The notes below the pieces were generated by a model, which saw only the letters and a list, made by a program, of their open reading frames with translations, searched no databases and was not told the origin of the DNA. Positions 1-6,739 of a DNA stretch of 18,590 nt are shown here, piece after piece (position 1 is the first letter of the stretch; every line of letters starts with the position of its first letter). The stretch comes from Alphaproteobacteria bacterium. GTDB taxonomy: Bacteria > Pseudomonadota > Alphaproteobacteria > Holosporales > Holosporaceae. The stretch spans positions 1 through 18,590 of the forward strand of contig VGCF01000013.1 of NCBI GenBank assembly GCA_016870135.1. The letters are read 5' to 3'. The translations under genes were made by a program, and so were the position numbers.

Positions 1-97
1 TGTTCGTGTGGCAGAAAACCCCCTGTTTTGCGTGGCATTGGGCACGGGGATGGCGCTGGAACAACTGGTTTCGGGTCGTAAAGATAATCGATACTAA
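1..97 (+). CDS. mreB: MreB, rod-shape-determining actin homologue (3' end only)
   Basis: The window opens inside a gene read in frame from base 2. The last 31 residues, beginning VRVAENPLFCVALGTGMALE, match the conserved C-terminal strand and helix of MreB, where the family has an AEDPL..CVA.GTG..LE pattern. MreB is a bacterial actin that polymerises on the inner face of the cytoplasmic membrane and guides peptidoglycan synthesis during elongation. Only the tail is present, so ATPase motifs and start cannot be seen. The stop TAA is at 95-97, and a strong hairpin terminator follows about 15 bases later, so this is the last gene of its transcript. The call depends on one short but characteristic motif. 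Confidence 0.8.
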   Translation, partial: VRVAENPLFCVALGTGMALEQLVSGRKDNRY

Positions 98-109
98 ACA
101 ACACAGCCT

Positions 110-141
110 AAAAACGGGGGGGCACCCCCCCAGTGTTTTTT
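110..141. terminator. Bidirectional rho-independent terminator between mreB and the convergent gene
   Basis: Seven G (116-122) and seven C (125-131) form a perfect GC stem. It is flanked by AAAAAC on the left and TGTTTTTT on the right, so each strand has a U-rich tail after the hairpin. This fits two convergent genes, mreB on + and the secreted protein on -, that both end here. With only CA between the runs, the innermost one or two pairs probably open to make the loop. Confidence 0.8.
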
Positions 142-167
142 AATTTCGCCCCCTCCCAGACCACTCA

Positions 168-995
168 TTAGTCCGAAGTTTTATAGACCCCCCGAGAACA
201 ATTAGGAGCCCGGAGTTCCATCCCTTTTTTATACATCGCATTGGCAAATTTTATATAATACTCGCAGGTTTCCAAAAAGAAATATGTCGAAATAAGCAAT
301 ATAGAGTCGGAACGTCGTTTTTTAAAATCCTCACCAACATTGTTTTTCCCGCTCTCACTCTTACAACTATTCTCATACGCATCCCGAAAAGGCTTATAGC
401 ACTTCGTACTCTCTTCAAGATATTTCTCAAAAGAATAAGGAACAGGTTGATTCATTGATATGCCATAAATAGAGTCGCTCCTAAGCTCTTTCATATCTGT
501 GCGCATCTGTGAGCCTAAAAACTCTTCACCCCCTACTTTTACAAAACTCATCAAGTCTGAAGAATTGTCAGGCAATGTCTCTGTATAGCCATGGTTCTCG
601 CTATTGTTCTCGCTATTGTTCTCGCTATTGTTCTTTCTATTTTTCTTGTTGCGCACAAAGGCTGAAAACGTGTGACCAATTTTACGTTTGTAGTCTTTAA
701 TGCAGGCTTTTATCATATTTAAAATTTCTTGGCTATTTTCTTTCAGCTCACCTTCATTGCTATCAACCGTGAATGGTCGCACCGTACCATTTTTTGCGGC
801 GTTGCATGCGTCTTCCAGCCATTGCAACTTACCTATTTTGCGATAACTATTTGTAAAGGAAGTATCAAAAGTCTTTTTCAAAGAATCTTTTACAAAGTCT
901 ACAAATTCTTTTAACTGCTTTCCACGAGTTGTTTCTATATAAACATTGGCATTCATGATTGCCTCATCATGCAACCTTGGATCATCATCCTTCAA
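168..995 (-). CDS. Hypothetical protein, main body of an interrupted secreted protein
   Basis: A 275-codon open frame that I do not recognise. The only start near its 5' end is TTG at 995; the first internal ATG is at 956. It is in the same frame as the signal-peptide ORF just upstream (999-1184), separated by one TAA and one codon, so the two probably form one ancestral protein of about 338 residues. The sequence is hydrophilic and rich in Lys, Glu, Asn and Ser, with scattered Cys and no transmembrane segment. In its middle, about residues 122-133, is a tandem NNSE repeat. The C-terminal part (about 235-262) is aromatic and predicted helical, containing FFLETCEYYIKFANAMYKKG. No catalytic motif is visible. 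Without its own signal peptide this part would stay in the cytoplasm if translated alone from TTG or ATG. It could be a pseudogene remnant, a re-initiated product, or a readthrough product. Confidence 0.6.
   Translation of the reverse strand: MKDDDPRLHDEAIMNANVYIETTRGKQLKEFVDFVKDSLKKTFDTSFTNSYRKIGKLQWLEDACNAAKNGTVRPFTVDSNEGELKENSQEILNMIKACIKDYKRKIGHTFSAFVRNKKNRKNNSENNSENNSENHGYTETLPDNSSDLMSFVKVGGEEFLGSQMRTDMKELRSDSIYGISMNQPVPYSFEKYLEESTKCYKPFRDAYENSCKSESGKNNVGEDFKKRRSDSILLISTYFFLETCEYYIKFANAMYKKGMELRAPNCSRGVYKTSD
594..641 (-). repeat. 12-bp tandem repeat coding for Asn-Asn-Ser-Glu
   Basis: The unit gttctcgctatt is repeated three times perfectly at 594-605, 606-617 and 618-629. A fourth, degenerate copy (gttctttctatt) follows at 630-641. 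On the coding (-) strand it gives successive NNSE tetrapeptides. Because the unit is a multiple of three, changes in copy number lengthen or shorten the protein without shifting the frame. Confidence 0.9.
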
Positions 996-998
996 ACT

Positions 999-1184
999 TT
1001 AGAAATTATTGAAATGGTTGTTAATGATTGGCATACCCCATTTCACAAACTTGAAAGCTTCTTCACATAGGGCAGTGGCTGGACGTTTCGATTTACGACC
1101 CTGATTACTACTTTCCACCGCAGATGATGTATTCGCAAAAAAGCCAAGCAACAGCGCCACCGACAAAAATTTGATTTTTTTCAT
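999..1184 (-). CDS. Signal-peptide fragment of an interrupted secreted protein
   Basis: A 61-codon ORF beginning MKKIKFLSVALLLGFFANTS. It has a textbook Sec signal: two lysines, a hydrophobic core from about residue 6 to 17, and a probable cleavage site after the SSA at about 20-22. The mature part would be only about 39 residues before TAA (999-1001). The same reading frame continues open after the stop for another 276 codons, so this is best read as the N-terminus of a longer exported protein cut by a nonsense codon. The Shine-Dalgarno sequence is weak, as the upstream bases on the coding strand are mostly A and T. The gene follows rnhA on the same strand, 92 bp away, and could be co-transcribed with it. 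The family is unknown. Confidence 0.6.
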   Translation of the reverse strand: MKKIKFLSVALLLGFFANTSSAVESSNQGRKSKRPATALCEEAFKFVKWGMPIINNHFNNF

Positions 1185-1276
1185 ATCAGCTTTATTTAAT
1201 TGTTTCTTAACAAACCTTACACCAAAAATAATGGGGCATCAAATTGTCAAACAAATGACATAGAAAACAACACCCT

Positions 1277-1795
1277 TTAACGCACCACAGCCATACGGGC
1301 CAGCACATCCACTCTCTCGTTTTCAGGATGCCCATTGTGTCCACGCACCCACTGCCAGGTAATGGCGGAATGGTTTTTGGACAAATCCCACAGGCGTTGC
1401 CATAAATCTTGATTTTCCACCGGTTTTTTAGCACTGGTCTTCCACCCATTACGCATCCATCCATCAATCCATTGCGTAATCCCCTTGATGACATATTGAC
1501 TGTCGGACGCAATGGTCATGGGGCCTTGAACGCGATTATTCTGGACCCATTCCAGGGCGCAAATCACAGCCAGCATTTCCATTCGATTGTTGGTGGTGTG
1601 CTTTTCACCCCCAGATAATTCCAAAACCTGTTGGTTGTATCGAATCAAAACACCCCATCCCCCAGGACCAGGATTACCAGAACACGCCCCATCGGTAAAA
1701 ATCCACAGATGAGAGTCCCCGGGCGCCACAGTGGGCAAATGGTGGGGTGAAGACGGCCTGTTTCCCCCATGATCAAACCAAGAAAACAGAGACAT
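1277..1795 (-). CDS. rnhA: Ribonuclease HI
   Basis: A 172-residue protein with the full RNase HI fold signature. RNase HI cuts the RNA strand of RNA-DNA hybrids (R-loops, Okazaki primers) in the cytoplasm using two metal ions. The catalytic carboxylates are visible: D35 in FTDGACSGNPGPGGWG, E73 in NNRMEML, D98 in ASDSQYV and D163 in ENERVDVLA. The helper histidine is H153 in RGHNGHPENE. The Trp-rich basic protrusion, containing WIDGWMRNGWK, is at about 109-119. The protein is somewhat longer than the 155-residue E. coli enzyme because of about 28 extra N-terminal residues. I keep the upstream ATG because a G-rich Shine-Dalgarno stretch (AGGGGGA) precedes it. A possible promoter lies just upstream, divergent from cdsA. 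Confidence 0.96.
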   Translation of the reverse strand: MSLFSWFDHGGNRPSSPHHLPTVAPGDSHLWIFTDGACSGNPGPGGWGVLIRYNQQVLELSGGEKHTTNNRMEMLAVICALEWVQNNRVQGPMTIASDSQYVIKGITQWIDGWMRNGWKTSAKKPVENQDLWQRLWDLSKNHSAITWQWVRGHNGHPENERVDVLARMAVVR

Positions 1796-1823
1796 GTCCC
1801 CCTAACCCTAGTATATTTTCAGC

Positions 1824-1853
1824 ATTATACCCTGTTTTTAAATCCATTGGCCA
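1824..1853 (-). promoter_or_regulatory. Putative sigma70-type promoter of rnhA
   Basis: On the - strand a perfect TATAAT (plus-strand 1824-1829) lies 28 bases before the rnhA start. A weak -35 match, TGGCCA (1848-1853), sits 18 bases further upstream. The -10 is convincing, the -35 poor. Confidence 0.5.
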
Positions 1854-1883
1854 TGTGTAAACGGTGAGTGCTTGCCCTTGACC

Positions 1884-1912
1884 TTGACACAAAACAAAGG
1901 CCAGAGTTATAC
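1884..1912 (+). promoter_or_regulatory. Putative sigma70-type promoter of cdsA
   Basis: TTGACA (1884-1889) is separated by 17 bases from TTATAC (1907-1912). Transcription would start near 1919, leaving a leader of about 20 bases before the cdsA ATG at 1939. That leader shows no clear Shine-Dalgarno sequence. Confidence 0.6.
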
Positions 1913-1938
1913 ATACGTAAACATACTGGTTTTACACC

Positions 1939-2610
1939 ATGAATTTTCCTGATCTGCGGGTACGTCTGATAACGGGCATGATATTGTGGGCGGTTCTGGG
2001 ACTGTGGATCTGTTATTCTATGAAAATTCCCATGGTATTCCCCATTGGTCTCTCGATCATGGCCAGTATCTGTTTGTACGAATGGTTTCGTATGGGGGCT
2101 GGAAAATCCATTCCATTACGTATGGCGGGGGCAACCATCATTGGATTCGGGTTTTGGACATGTCATTGTATGGTCGATATTCATTCCCGACACTATTATA
2201 CCCAGATCGCTATTTTTATATGCGTTCTGTTATTGGGGCCCATTACAGATACGGCCGCCTATTTTGGAGGACGCCTAATGGGGGGGCCAAAGTTATGTCC
2301 AGCCATCAGTCCGTCCAAAACCTGGGCCGGGTTTTTATCGGCCGTTGCCTTGGTTCCCATGCTGGCATTTTTATACCTGTATCGTTTCACATGGTTTTCA
2401 TTGCCCGATATGGTATCGTATACGCTGTTCGTGGCATTTTTGTGTCTGGCTGCACAAACGGGTGATTTATTGGAATCGTGGGCTAAACGCAAATTTGGCG
2501 TCAAGGATTCTGGGTCCTGGTTGCCCGGGCACGGTGGGTTGCTGGATCGTTTAGACAGCATACTGGCCATCGCCATTGCAGTTTTCTTGTTACAGGGATG
2601 TATTGGTTAA
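1939..2610 (+). CDS. cdsA: Phosphatidate cytidylyltransferase (CDP-diacylglycerol synthase)
   Basis: A 223-residue integral membrane enzyme that makes CDP-diacylglycerol from phosphatidic acid and CTP, the branch point for bacterial phospholipids. Hydrophobic segments are seen at about 10-28, 32-46, 62-78, 88-104, 132-150, 158-173 and 205-221. The family hallmarks are in the C-terminal half: TDTAAYFGGRLMG (103-115), ISPSKTWAG (123-131), QTGDLLESWAKRKFG (173-187), then KDSGSWLPGHGG (189-200) and DRLD (203-206). Together these are the CdsA signature, with Ala at one usually bulkier position. It is shorter than E. coli CdsA (about 285), as in several alphaproteobacteria, and the missing part is N-terminal. 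It is not next to uppS/frr/dxr, its common partners. Its last 21 bases overlap the end of the convergent channel gene. Confidence 0.93.
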   Translation: MNFPDLRVRLITGMILWAVLGLWICYSMKIPMVFPIGLSIMASICLYEWFRMGAGKSIPLRMAGATIIGFGFWTCHCMVDIHSRHYYTQIAIFICVLLLGPITDTAAYFGGRLMGGPKLCPAISPSKTWAGFLSAVALVPMLAFLYLYRFTWFSLPDMVSYTLFVAFLCLAAQTGDLLESWAKRKFGVKDSGSWLPGHGGLLDRLDSILAIAIAVFLLQGCIG

Positions 2611-4770
2611 ACTGGAAATGGGTTTAGAAAACGACGCCGGTGGCAAAGGAACAACAATGCCCGCTTCGTCAAACAGTTGTTTTAATTGTCGGTTATAGGC
2701 TCTGCGAATGACATCTTGCATATTGGGTGCAGTGGTAATTTTGACCTGTAAAATCACGGAATAGCTGGTGACTTCGTTCACGCCACGAATTTCCAAAGGA
2801 CCCAAAATACGTCGCCCAAATATCGGAACACGCTTGACCAAGGTAAAAGCTTTTTCGATCAACAGTTGCACCCGATCCAAATTTTCAGAATACCCCACAG
2901 AAATATTCATCAAAACAGCTGAAAACAAACGATTTTTGTTGCCAATAACCTGGATGCTGCCAAAAGGAATGGTCAATAACATGCCTTGATCGGAACGTAT
3001 TTTCAAGGTGCGAATGGTGATGGATTCCACTTTGCCTGTTTTAGAGTCCACATCTACCTCATCCCCCACCATCAGGTTGTTTTCCAAAATAATGAAAAAT
3101 CCTGTAATAAAATCTCGTACAATATTTTGCACACCAAAGGATAAACCAAAGCTGGCTGCCCCGATGCTGGTTACCCAAGTTCCCACATTCACATCGGCAA
3201 ATTGACCCACCGCAAAAACCACTGTCGGTGTCCACACCACCACGCGCAACGATGTACGCAACATGGCCATTAACGTCTTTAATCGGCTGGCAAGAAAGTT
3301 GTTTTCCAGAGAATCACTGGTGTATTTTTCCTCTACATAATAGCGTAAAATACGATCCCCAATCTTGATGATAAAATATGAAAAAACAACAATTAAAACA
3401 GCATTGAACAATCCAGAGAACACAAAGCTCTTTACCGAGGTTAAAAAGGTCCAATACCCTGCACCAATCCACATTTCGATATAAGGATACCAACACGATA
3501 AGAGCAATCCATAAGCAAAAGTATCCACCATATAGGATAATATTTTATCCGAAAGTAACACTGGTTTAAACAAAAAATCTTTGTGTCTCCTTTTCCACAA
3601 AAAACGCAATCGATAATACCGTAGCATTTCTTTTGTTGGAAACAGAAAAATCCACACCATGGCTGTCATGACGACGGGAAATAAAAAATAGAGAAACCAG
3701 TCTCTTTCCATCACAAATAATACTGTCATTACTGCAAAAAGCCAACGAAAACCTGCTATTACTCTTAAAATATTTTTAGGATCTGAATTCAATTCCAATG
3801 CAGCCCTATCCAAAGACAACCCTTTGTACCCACACCAACACGATGCCATCACCGCCACATCCAGAATGGTCCGGATAACCGCATCTTTTTCACTTGATTC
3901 CACGAAAATCAAGCCAATAATACCCAAAATAGCCACGGATCCCGCATAAATTCCGATCACTGTGCGCAACCAAAAAGCCGTTCTGTGGGCGTCTTCTGGT
4001 CTCATGACCACAAATCCTTGGGATGGTCGATTGGGCATCCAGGTCATACCAATCCACGTGTACATGGCCCATACGCAATAAAAATGCAACGGAAAAAGGG
4101 CGCACGTATTCAAACCCCATCCATCTAGGGGTTTTATCCCCCAAACGCCCATGGTCCCCCCTAATGCCAAGCTGATGCAAAAATACACGGGTATAGGAAA
4201 CAGCAACAACGAATTTAATCGTCCCAAATGCATCAGAGATTTGAATTTCAATCGAAAAACAGATTTTTCTATACGGTGCTGCAAAAATCTGGCCCCCAAA
4301 CCCACACTGAACAAACTGACCACAAAGGCTGCAAACAAAAACAAAAAATGCAATTTTATGGGGTTTTTCAAAACAGGATACTGGCCCAACATCTGTGTGG
4401 TCAGTGCAAAATCAGAGGAAAACTTAGACAAACGTTGACGAAAATGCTGACTGAAATGTTCTAAATGACCCGTTACAACGGCTGTCGCCTTTAATTCTGT
4501 GCCTTTCCCCACAGTGGCGCTGATGCCCAATTGATCAAGTATAACGGGCAAACGTTTTTGCACCGCTTCCAACTGGGCTTGTAATGCTTTGACCTCTGCA
4601 ACAGCTTTTTTCAGCGATTGTGATGCCACAGGGGCAGCTTTTTTAGGGTTCGTTTTTGCGGCCATTACGCTCGTACCACAGGAAAATATCATGAAAAGCA
4701 TTGCGCACCCCAGATGCCACAGACCGTGGGCACGAAACCTGATGAACGCATGGAACAAGGATAAAATCAT
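2590..4770 (-). CDS. Large MscS-family mechanosensitive channel with periplasmic N-terminus
   Basis: A 726-residue inner-membrane channel of the MscS superfamily, which opens under membrane tension to release solutes at osmotic downshock. Residues 1-37 look like a signal peptide ending in VMA-A. A Lys/Ala/Gln-rich, probably coiled-coil periplasmic stretch follows at about 50-80. Hydrophobic segments are visible at about 140-160, 187-205, 224-243, 265-290, 340-378, 415-430, 448-470 and 508-524. The pore helix and conserved MscS core cover about 530-610: IGAASFGLSFGVQNIVRDF then GFFIILENNLMVGDEVDVD, followed by the beta domain with GKVESITIRTLKIRS. The C-terminal alpha-beta domain covers about 618-710. 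The architecture resembles MscK/YbiO-type large members rather than the 286-residue MscS. A GGGGGG Shine-Dalgarno-like run precedes the ATG. The 3' end overlaps the end of cdsA by 21 bases on the opposite strand. Confidence 0.92.
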   Translation of the reverse strand: MILSLFHAFIRFRAHGLWHLGCAMLFMIFSCGTSVMAAKTNPKKAAPVASQSLKKAVAEVKALQAQLEAVQKRLPVILDQLGISATVGKGTELKATAVVTGHLEHFSQHFRQRLSKFSSDFALTTQMLGQYPVLKNPIKLHFLFLFAAFVVSLFSVGLGARFLQHRIEKSVFRLKFKSLMHLGRLNSLLLFPIPVYFCISLALGGTMGVWGIKPLDGWGLNTCALFPLHFYCVWAMYTWIGMTWMPNRPSQGFVVMRPEDAHRTAFWLRTVIGIYAGSVAILGIIGLIFVESSEKDAVIRTILDVAVMASCWCGYKGLSLDRAALELNSDPKNILRVIAGFRWLFAVMTVLFVMERDWFLYFLFPVVMTAMVWIFLFPTKEMLRYYRLRFLWKRRHKDFLFKPVLLSDKILSYMVDTFAYGLLLSCWYPYIEMWIGAGYWTFLTSVKSFVFSGLFNAVLIVVFSYFIIKIGDRILRYYVEEKYTSDSLENNFLASRLKTLMAMLRTSLRVVVWTPTVVFAVGQFADVNVGTWVTSIGAASFGLSFGVQNIVRDFITGFFIILENNLMVGDEVDVDSKTGKVESITIRTLKIRSDQGMLLTIPFGSIQVIGNKNRLFSAVLMNISVGYSENLDRVQLLIEKAFTLVKRVPIFGRRILGPLEIRGVNEVTSYSVILQVKITTAPNMQDVIRRAYNRQLKQLFDEAGIVVPLPPASFSKPISSLTNTSL

Positions 4771-4872
4771 AGACCCCCCACTTATGAAAAAGCAACAGAG
4801 TTCTTGTGATCGGGCGAATAAAAAAATGTCAAAAAAATCAAGTTTTTAGACGGATTACTCTTAACAATAAAT

Positions 4873-4896
4873 AAAAAATGGCGCCACAGCAATGGC
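4873..4896 (-). terminator. Possible weak terminator after pyrH
   Basis: Just past the pyrH stop on the - strand, GCCA-TTGCTG-TGGC (plus 4883-4896) can form a short hairpin. It is followed within a few bases by a run of six T (plus 4873-4878). The four-pair stem is marginal. It would separate pyrH from the channel gene downstream. Confidence 0.4.
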
Positions 4897-4898
4897 TT

Positions 4899-5615
4899 TT
4901 ATGCCCCTATTGAATGCTGGATGATGCTGTACGGTATGGATTGCTCCAAAACGCCTTTTATCCCCTCTTCATGATTCAAGGAAAAGACGATGATGGGTTT
5001 TTCATAGGATTTGGCCAACACAAGGGCCGTCATATCCACAACGCCCAAACGCTGTATGATGGCCTGATCCCAAGAAATTGTTCGGTAAAAAACGGCATCG
5101 GGGCACGTTTTGGGATCATGGCTGTATACCCCATTGATTGATGTACCCTTGATGACGCAGCTGGCATCCAACTCACATGCCCGCACCACAGCAGTCGTAT
5201 CGGTCGTCATGGCGCCATGGCCCAAACCACCTGTGCACACCACAATTCCTCCTGCATGGAGCAACCTGTCGGCATTCATTACCTGAAACGGTTCACCCAC
5301 ACCATCAACCGTACGCGCCGTCATGATGGAAACGCAGGTGCCCAATGCCTGTAAACGCGCACAAAGTGCCAATCCATTAAAATGGGTGGCCATCATGCCC
5401 ATAGTGTCGGCCACACCTTGTCCACAATACTTTGCCCCCTGTTTTCCACGAAAAAAGTTGCCACCCCCCACCACTACAACCCATTGATACTGGGGCAACG
5501 CCACCACCATGTGACAGAGGCGGTCCAGCGTATCCCAACACAACCCGTGGGTTTGTGTGCCTTGCAAAAACTCACCTGACAGCTTTAAAACAATACGTTG
5601 GCCTGGTTTGAACAT
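4899..5615 (-). CDS. pyrH: Uridylate (UMP) kinase
   Basis: Bacterial UMP kinase of the amino-acid-kinase fold, converting UMP and ATP to UDP in pyrimidine supply. Family landmarks in order: KLSGEFLQG near the N-terminus, VVVVGGGNFFRG, ADTMGMMATHFNGLAL, then TTDTTAVVRACELDA, the nucleotide-binding KGTSINGVYSHDP, and VVDMTALVLAKSYEKPIIVF near the end. Starting at the ATG at 5615 gives 238 residues, close to the 241 of E. coli. The frame stays open upstream to a GTG at 5636, but an AAGGA Shine-Dalgarno sequence lies about 11 bases before the ATG and the GTG has none. Several usually invariant positions are changed, for example MMATHFNGLAL where MLATVINALAL is typical, so this copy is divergent. 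The usual neighbours tsf and frr are absent. Confidence 0.93.
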   Translation of the reverse strand: MFKPGQRIVLKLSGEFLQGTQTHGLCWDTLDRLCHMVVALPQYQWVVVVGGGNFFRGKQGAKYCGQGVADTMGMMATHFNGLALCARLQALGTCVSIMTARTVDGVGEPFQVMNADRLLHAGGIVVCTGGLGHGAMTTDTTAVVRACELDASCVIKGTSINGVYSHDPKTCPDAVFYRTISWDQAIIQRLGVVDMTALVLAKSYEKPIIVFSLNHEEGIKGVLEQSIPYSIIQHSIGA

Positions 5616-5663
5616 AAAAAGAGATTTCCTTGACACTGATATATGATGACCCTTGCTGTGATC

Positions 5664-5675
5664 TAAAACGTTTTA
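5664..5675. promoter_or_regulatory. 12-bp perfect palindrome upstream of pyrH
   Basis: taaaacgtttta is a perfect inverted repeat about 50 bases upstream of the pyrH ATG. On the - strand it lies downstream of a possible -10 (TATACT, plus 5699-5704), so it would fall in the pyrH 5' leader. It could be an operator or chance in AT-rich DNA. Confidence 0.3.
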
Positions 5676-5811
5676 ATCCAAAACAAAAGACCCGATATAG
5701 TATAACCAAAACCGCCGTGTTGTCCCACCCCCCTGTGTGTCCAAAGATCTGACGCACCTATTGATGGCCAATGAGATGTTTGACAGGCTCATCTTTTTCC
5801 GTGAAAAACCA

Positions 5812-5820
5812 TGGTACAAT
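5812..5820 (+). promoter_or_regulatory. Putative extended -10 promoter of the ABC ATPase gene
   Basis: TGG-TACAAT is an extended -10 element (TG, one base, then a -10 hexamer). The -35 region is weak. Transcription would begin near 5827, downstream of the ATG at 5811, which argues that translation begins at the ATG at 5853. Confidence 0.5.
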
Positions 5821-5852
5821 GGTGTCAATGCTCTTGTGCTGCGTTTGGAAGA

Positions 5853-6581
5853 ATGGTTGGAATTTTGGCACGCCATTTGGCGCTCTCTTTGGGGAAAAAC
5901 AAGGTTTTACGCGATGTTTCCCTGACCGTAGAGGCTGGAAAATCTCTGGTTTTAATGGGCCAGTCTGGGGTTGGAAAATCTGTTCTGATGCGTGCATTAT
6001 TGGGGTTACTGCCCAGAGACAATGGAGTGGTGGAATTGGGGAATTTCATCACCACACCCGATTCTGTATTGCCTCCTGTAGACTTTTTTCAACAGACTGG
6101 CGTGGTTTTTCAGTCTTATGCCCTGTTTGACAGTTTACGCGTTTGGGAAAACGTGGCGTTTCGCATCAAAGGATCCGATCGCCTACGCAGAGAGCGCGCA
6201 GCACGCCTATTGCACCAAGTTGAATTATCCGATGCCACCTTGGATCTGTATCCCAACACCCTGTCTGGTGGTATGAAACGTCGGGTCAGCATTGCACGAT
6301 CCATTGCGTTATCCCCAAAATTTCTGTTTTTTGATGAACCCACCGAGGGGTTGGACCCCATTTTGTCCCACACCATTTCTGCCCTGATTCGAAAAGTCAT
6401 CACCCAATTACAAGCCACGGCCATTACCATTTCTCATGATATTCACAGCGCCACTCACATTGGTGACCACGTGGCCCTGTTACACGATGGCGTACTGGCA
6501 TGGCAAGGAAAATCCAATGAACTGCATCGTACAACCCACCCCATTATGAGACGCTTTATCGAATGCAGCACTGGGTTATGA
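5853..6581 (+). CDS. ABC transporter ATP-binding protein, MlaF-like
   Basis: A 242-residue ABC ATPase whose closest recognisable type is MlaF/Ttg2A, the motor of the Mla system that moves phospholipids between the inner and outer membranes. Visible motifs, numbered from the chosen start: Walker A GQSGVGKS (36-43), Q-loop glutamine at about 87 in VVFQSYALFDSL, the MlaF-style signature LSGGMKRRVSIARSIAL (137-153), Walker B FLFFDEPTEGLDP (157-169) and the switch histidine at about 195. The frame is open back to an ATG at 5811, but the first 14 residues of that longer form look non-native (many Cys and Trp). The start at 5853 gives the normal domain beginning and has GGAAGA just before it. The permease mlaE and the substrate-binding mlaD that usually follow are absent, so any partner must be encoded elsewhere. 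It may also serve a different permease. Confidence 0.85.
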   Translation: MVGILARHLALSLGKNKVLRDVSLTVEAGKSLVLMGQSGVGKSVLMRALLGLLPRDNGVVELGNFITTPDSVLPPVDFFQQTGVVFQSYALFDSLRVWENVAFRIKGSDRLRRERAARLLHQVELSDATLDLYPNTLSGGMKRRVSIARSIALSPKFLFFDEPTEGLDPILSHTISALIRKVITQLQATAITISHDIHSATHIGDHVALLHDGVLAWQGKSNELHRTTHPIMRRFIECSTGL

Positions 6582-6704
6582 TCACCAATTGCGACACACA
6601 AGAATGATGCAAGACTGGTTTTAAGACACTGGGCGGCAAGGTTGGGCTGTGACAAAAGAGGATGGTGCAGAGGGGTCATTACGGAAAAATTAAACCACCC
6701 TTTG

Positions 6705-6727
6705 TTATGCTTTTGGCCATAGCATAA
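6705..6727. promoter_or_regulatory. 23-bp dyad overlapping a putative trkA promoter
   Basis: The arms TTATGCT (6705-6711) and AGCATAA (6721-6727) are perfect inverted repeats around a centre containing ggcc. The left arm contains a -10-like TATGCT (6706-6711) preceded by TG, an extended -10. A start site would fall near the dyad's centre, which is the usual layout of a repressor operator. No -35 is obvious, and the dyad could instead form an RNA hairpin. Confidence 0.45.
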
Positions 6728-6739
6728 ACCCAATCGACC

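Noticed and set aside
1986..2465. 159-codon frame inside cdsA
   Set aside because: It overlaps a gene with full CdsA motifs in another frame and has no family resemblance.
4827..4832. TTGACA on the - strand upstream of the channel gene as its promoter
   Set aside because: No acceptable -10 hexamer lies 16-18 bases downstream of it.
5811..5852. Upstream ATG extension of the Mla-type ATPase
   Set aside because: The extra 14 residues look unlike any ABC ATPase start, and the ATG lies inside the putative -10 element.
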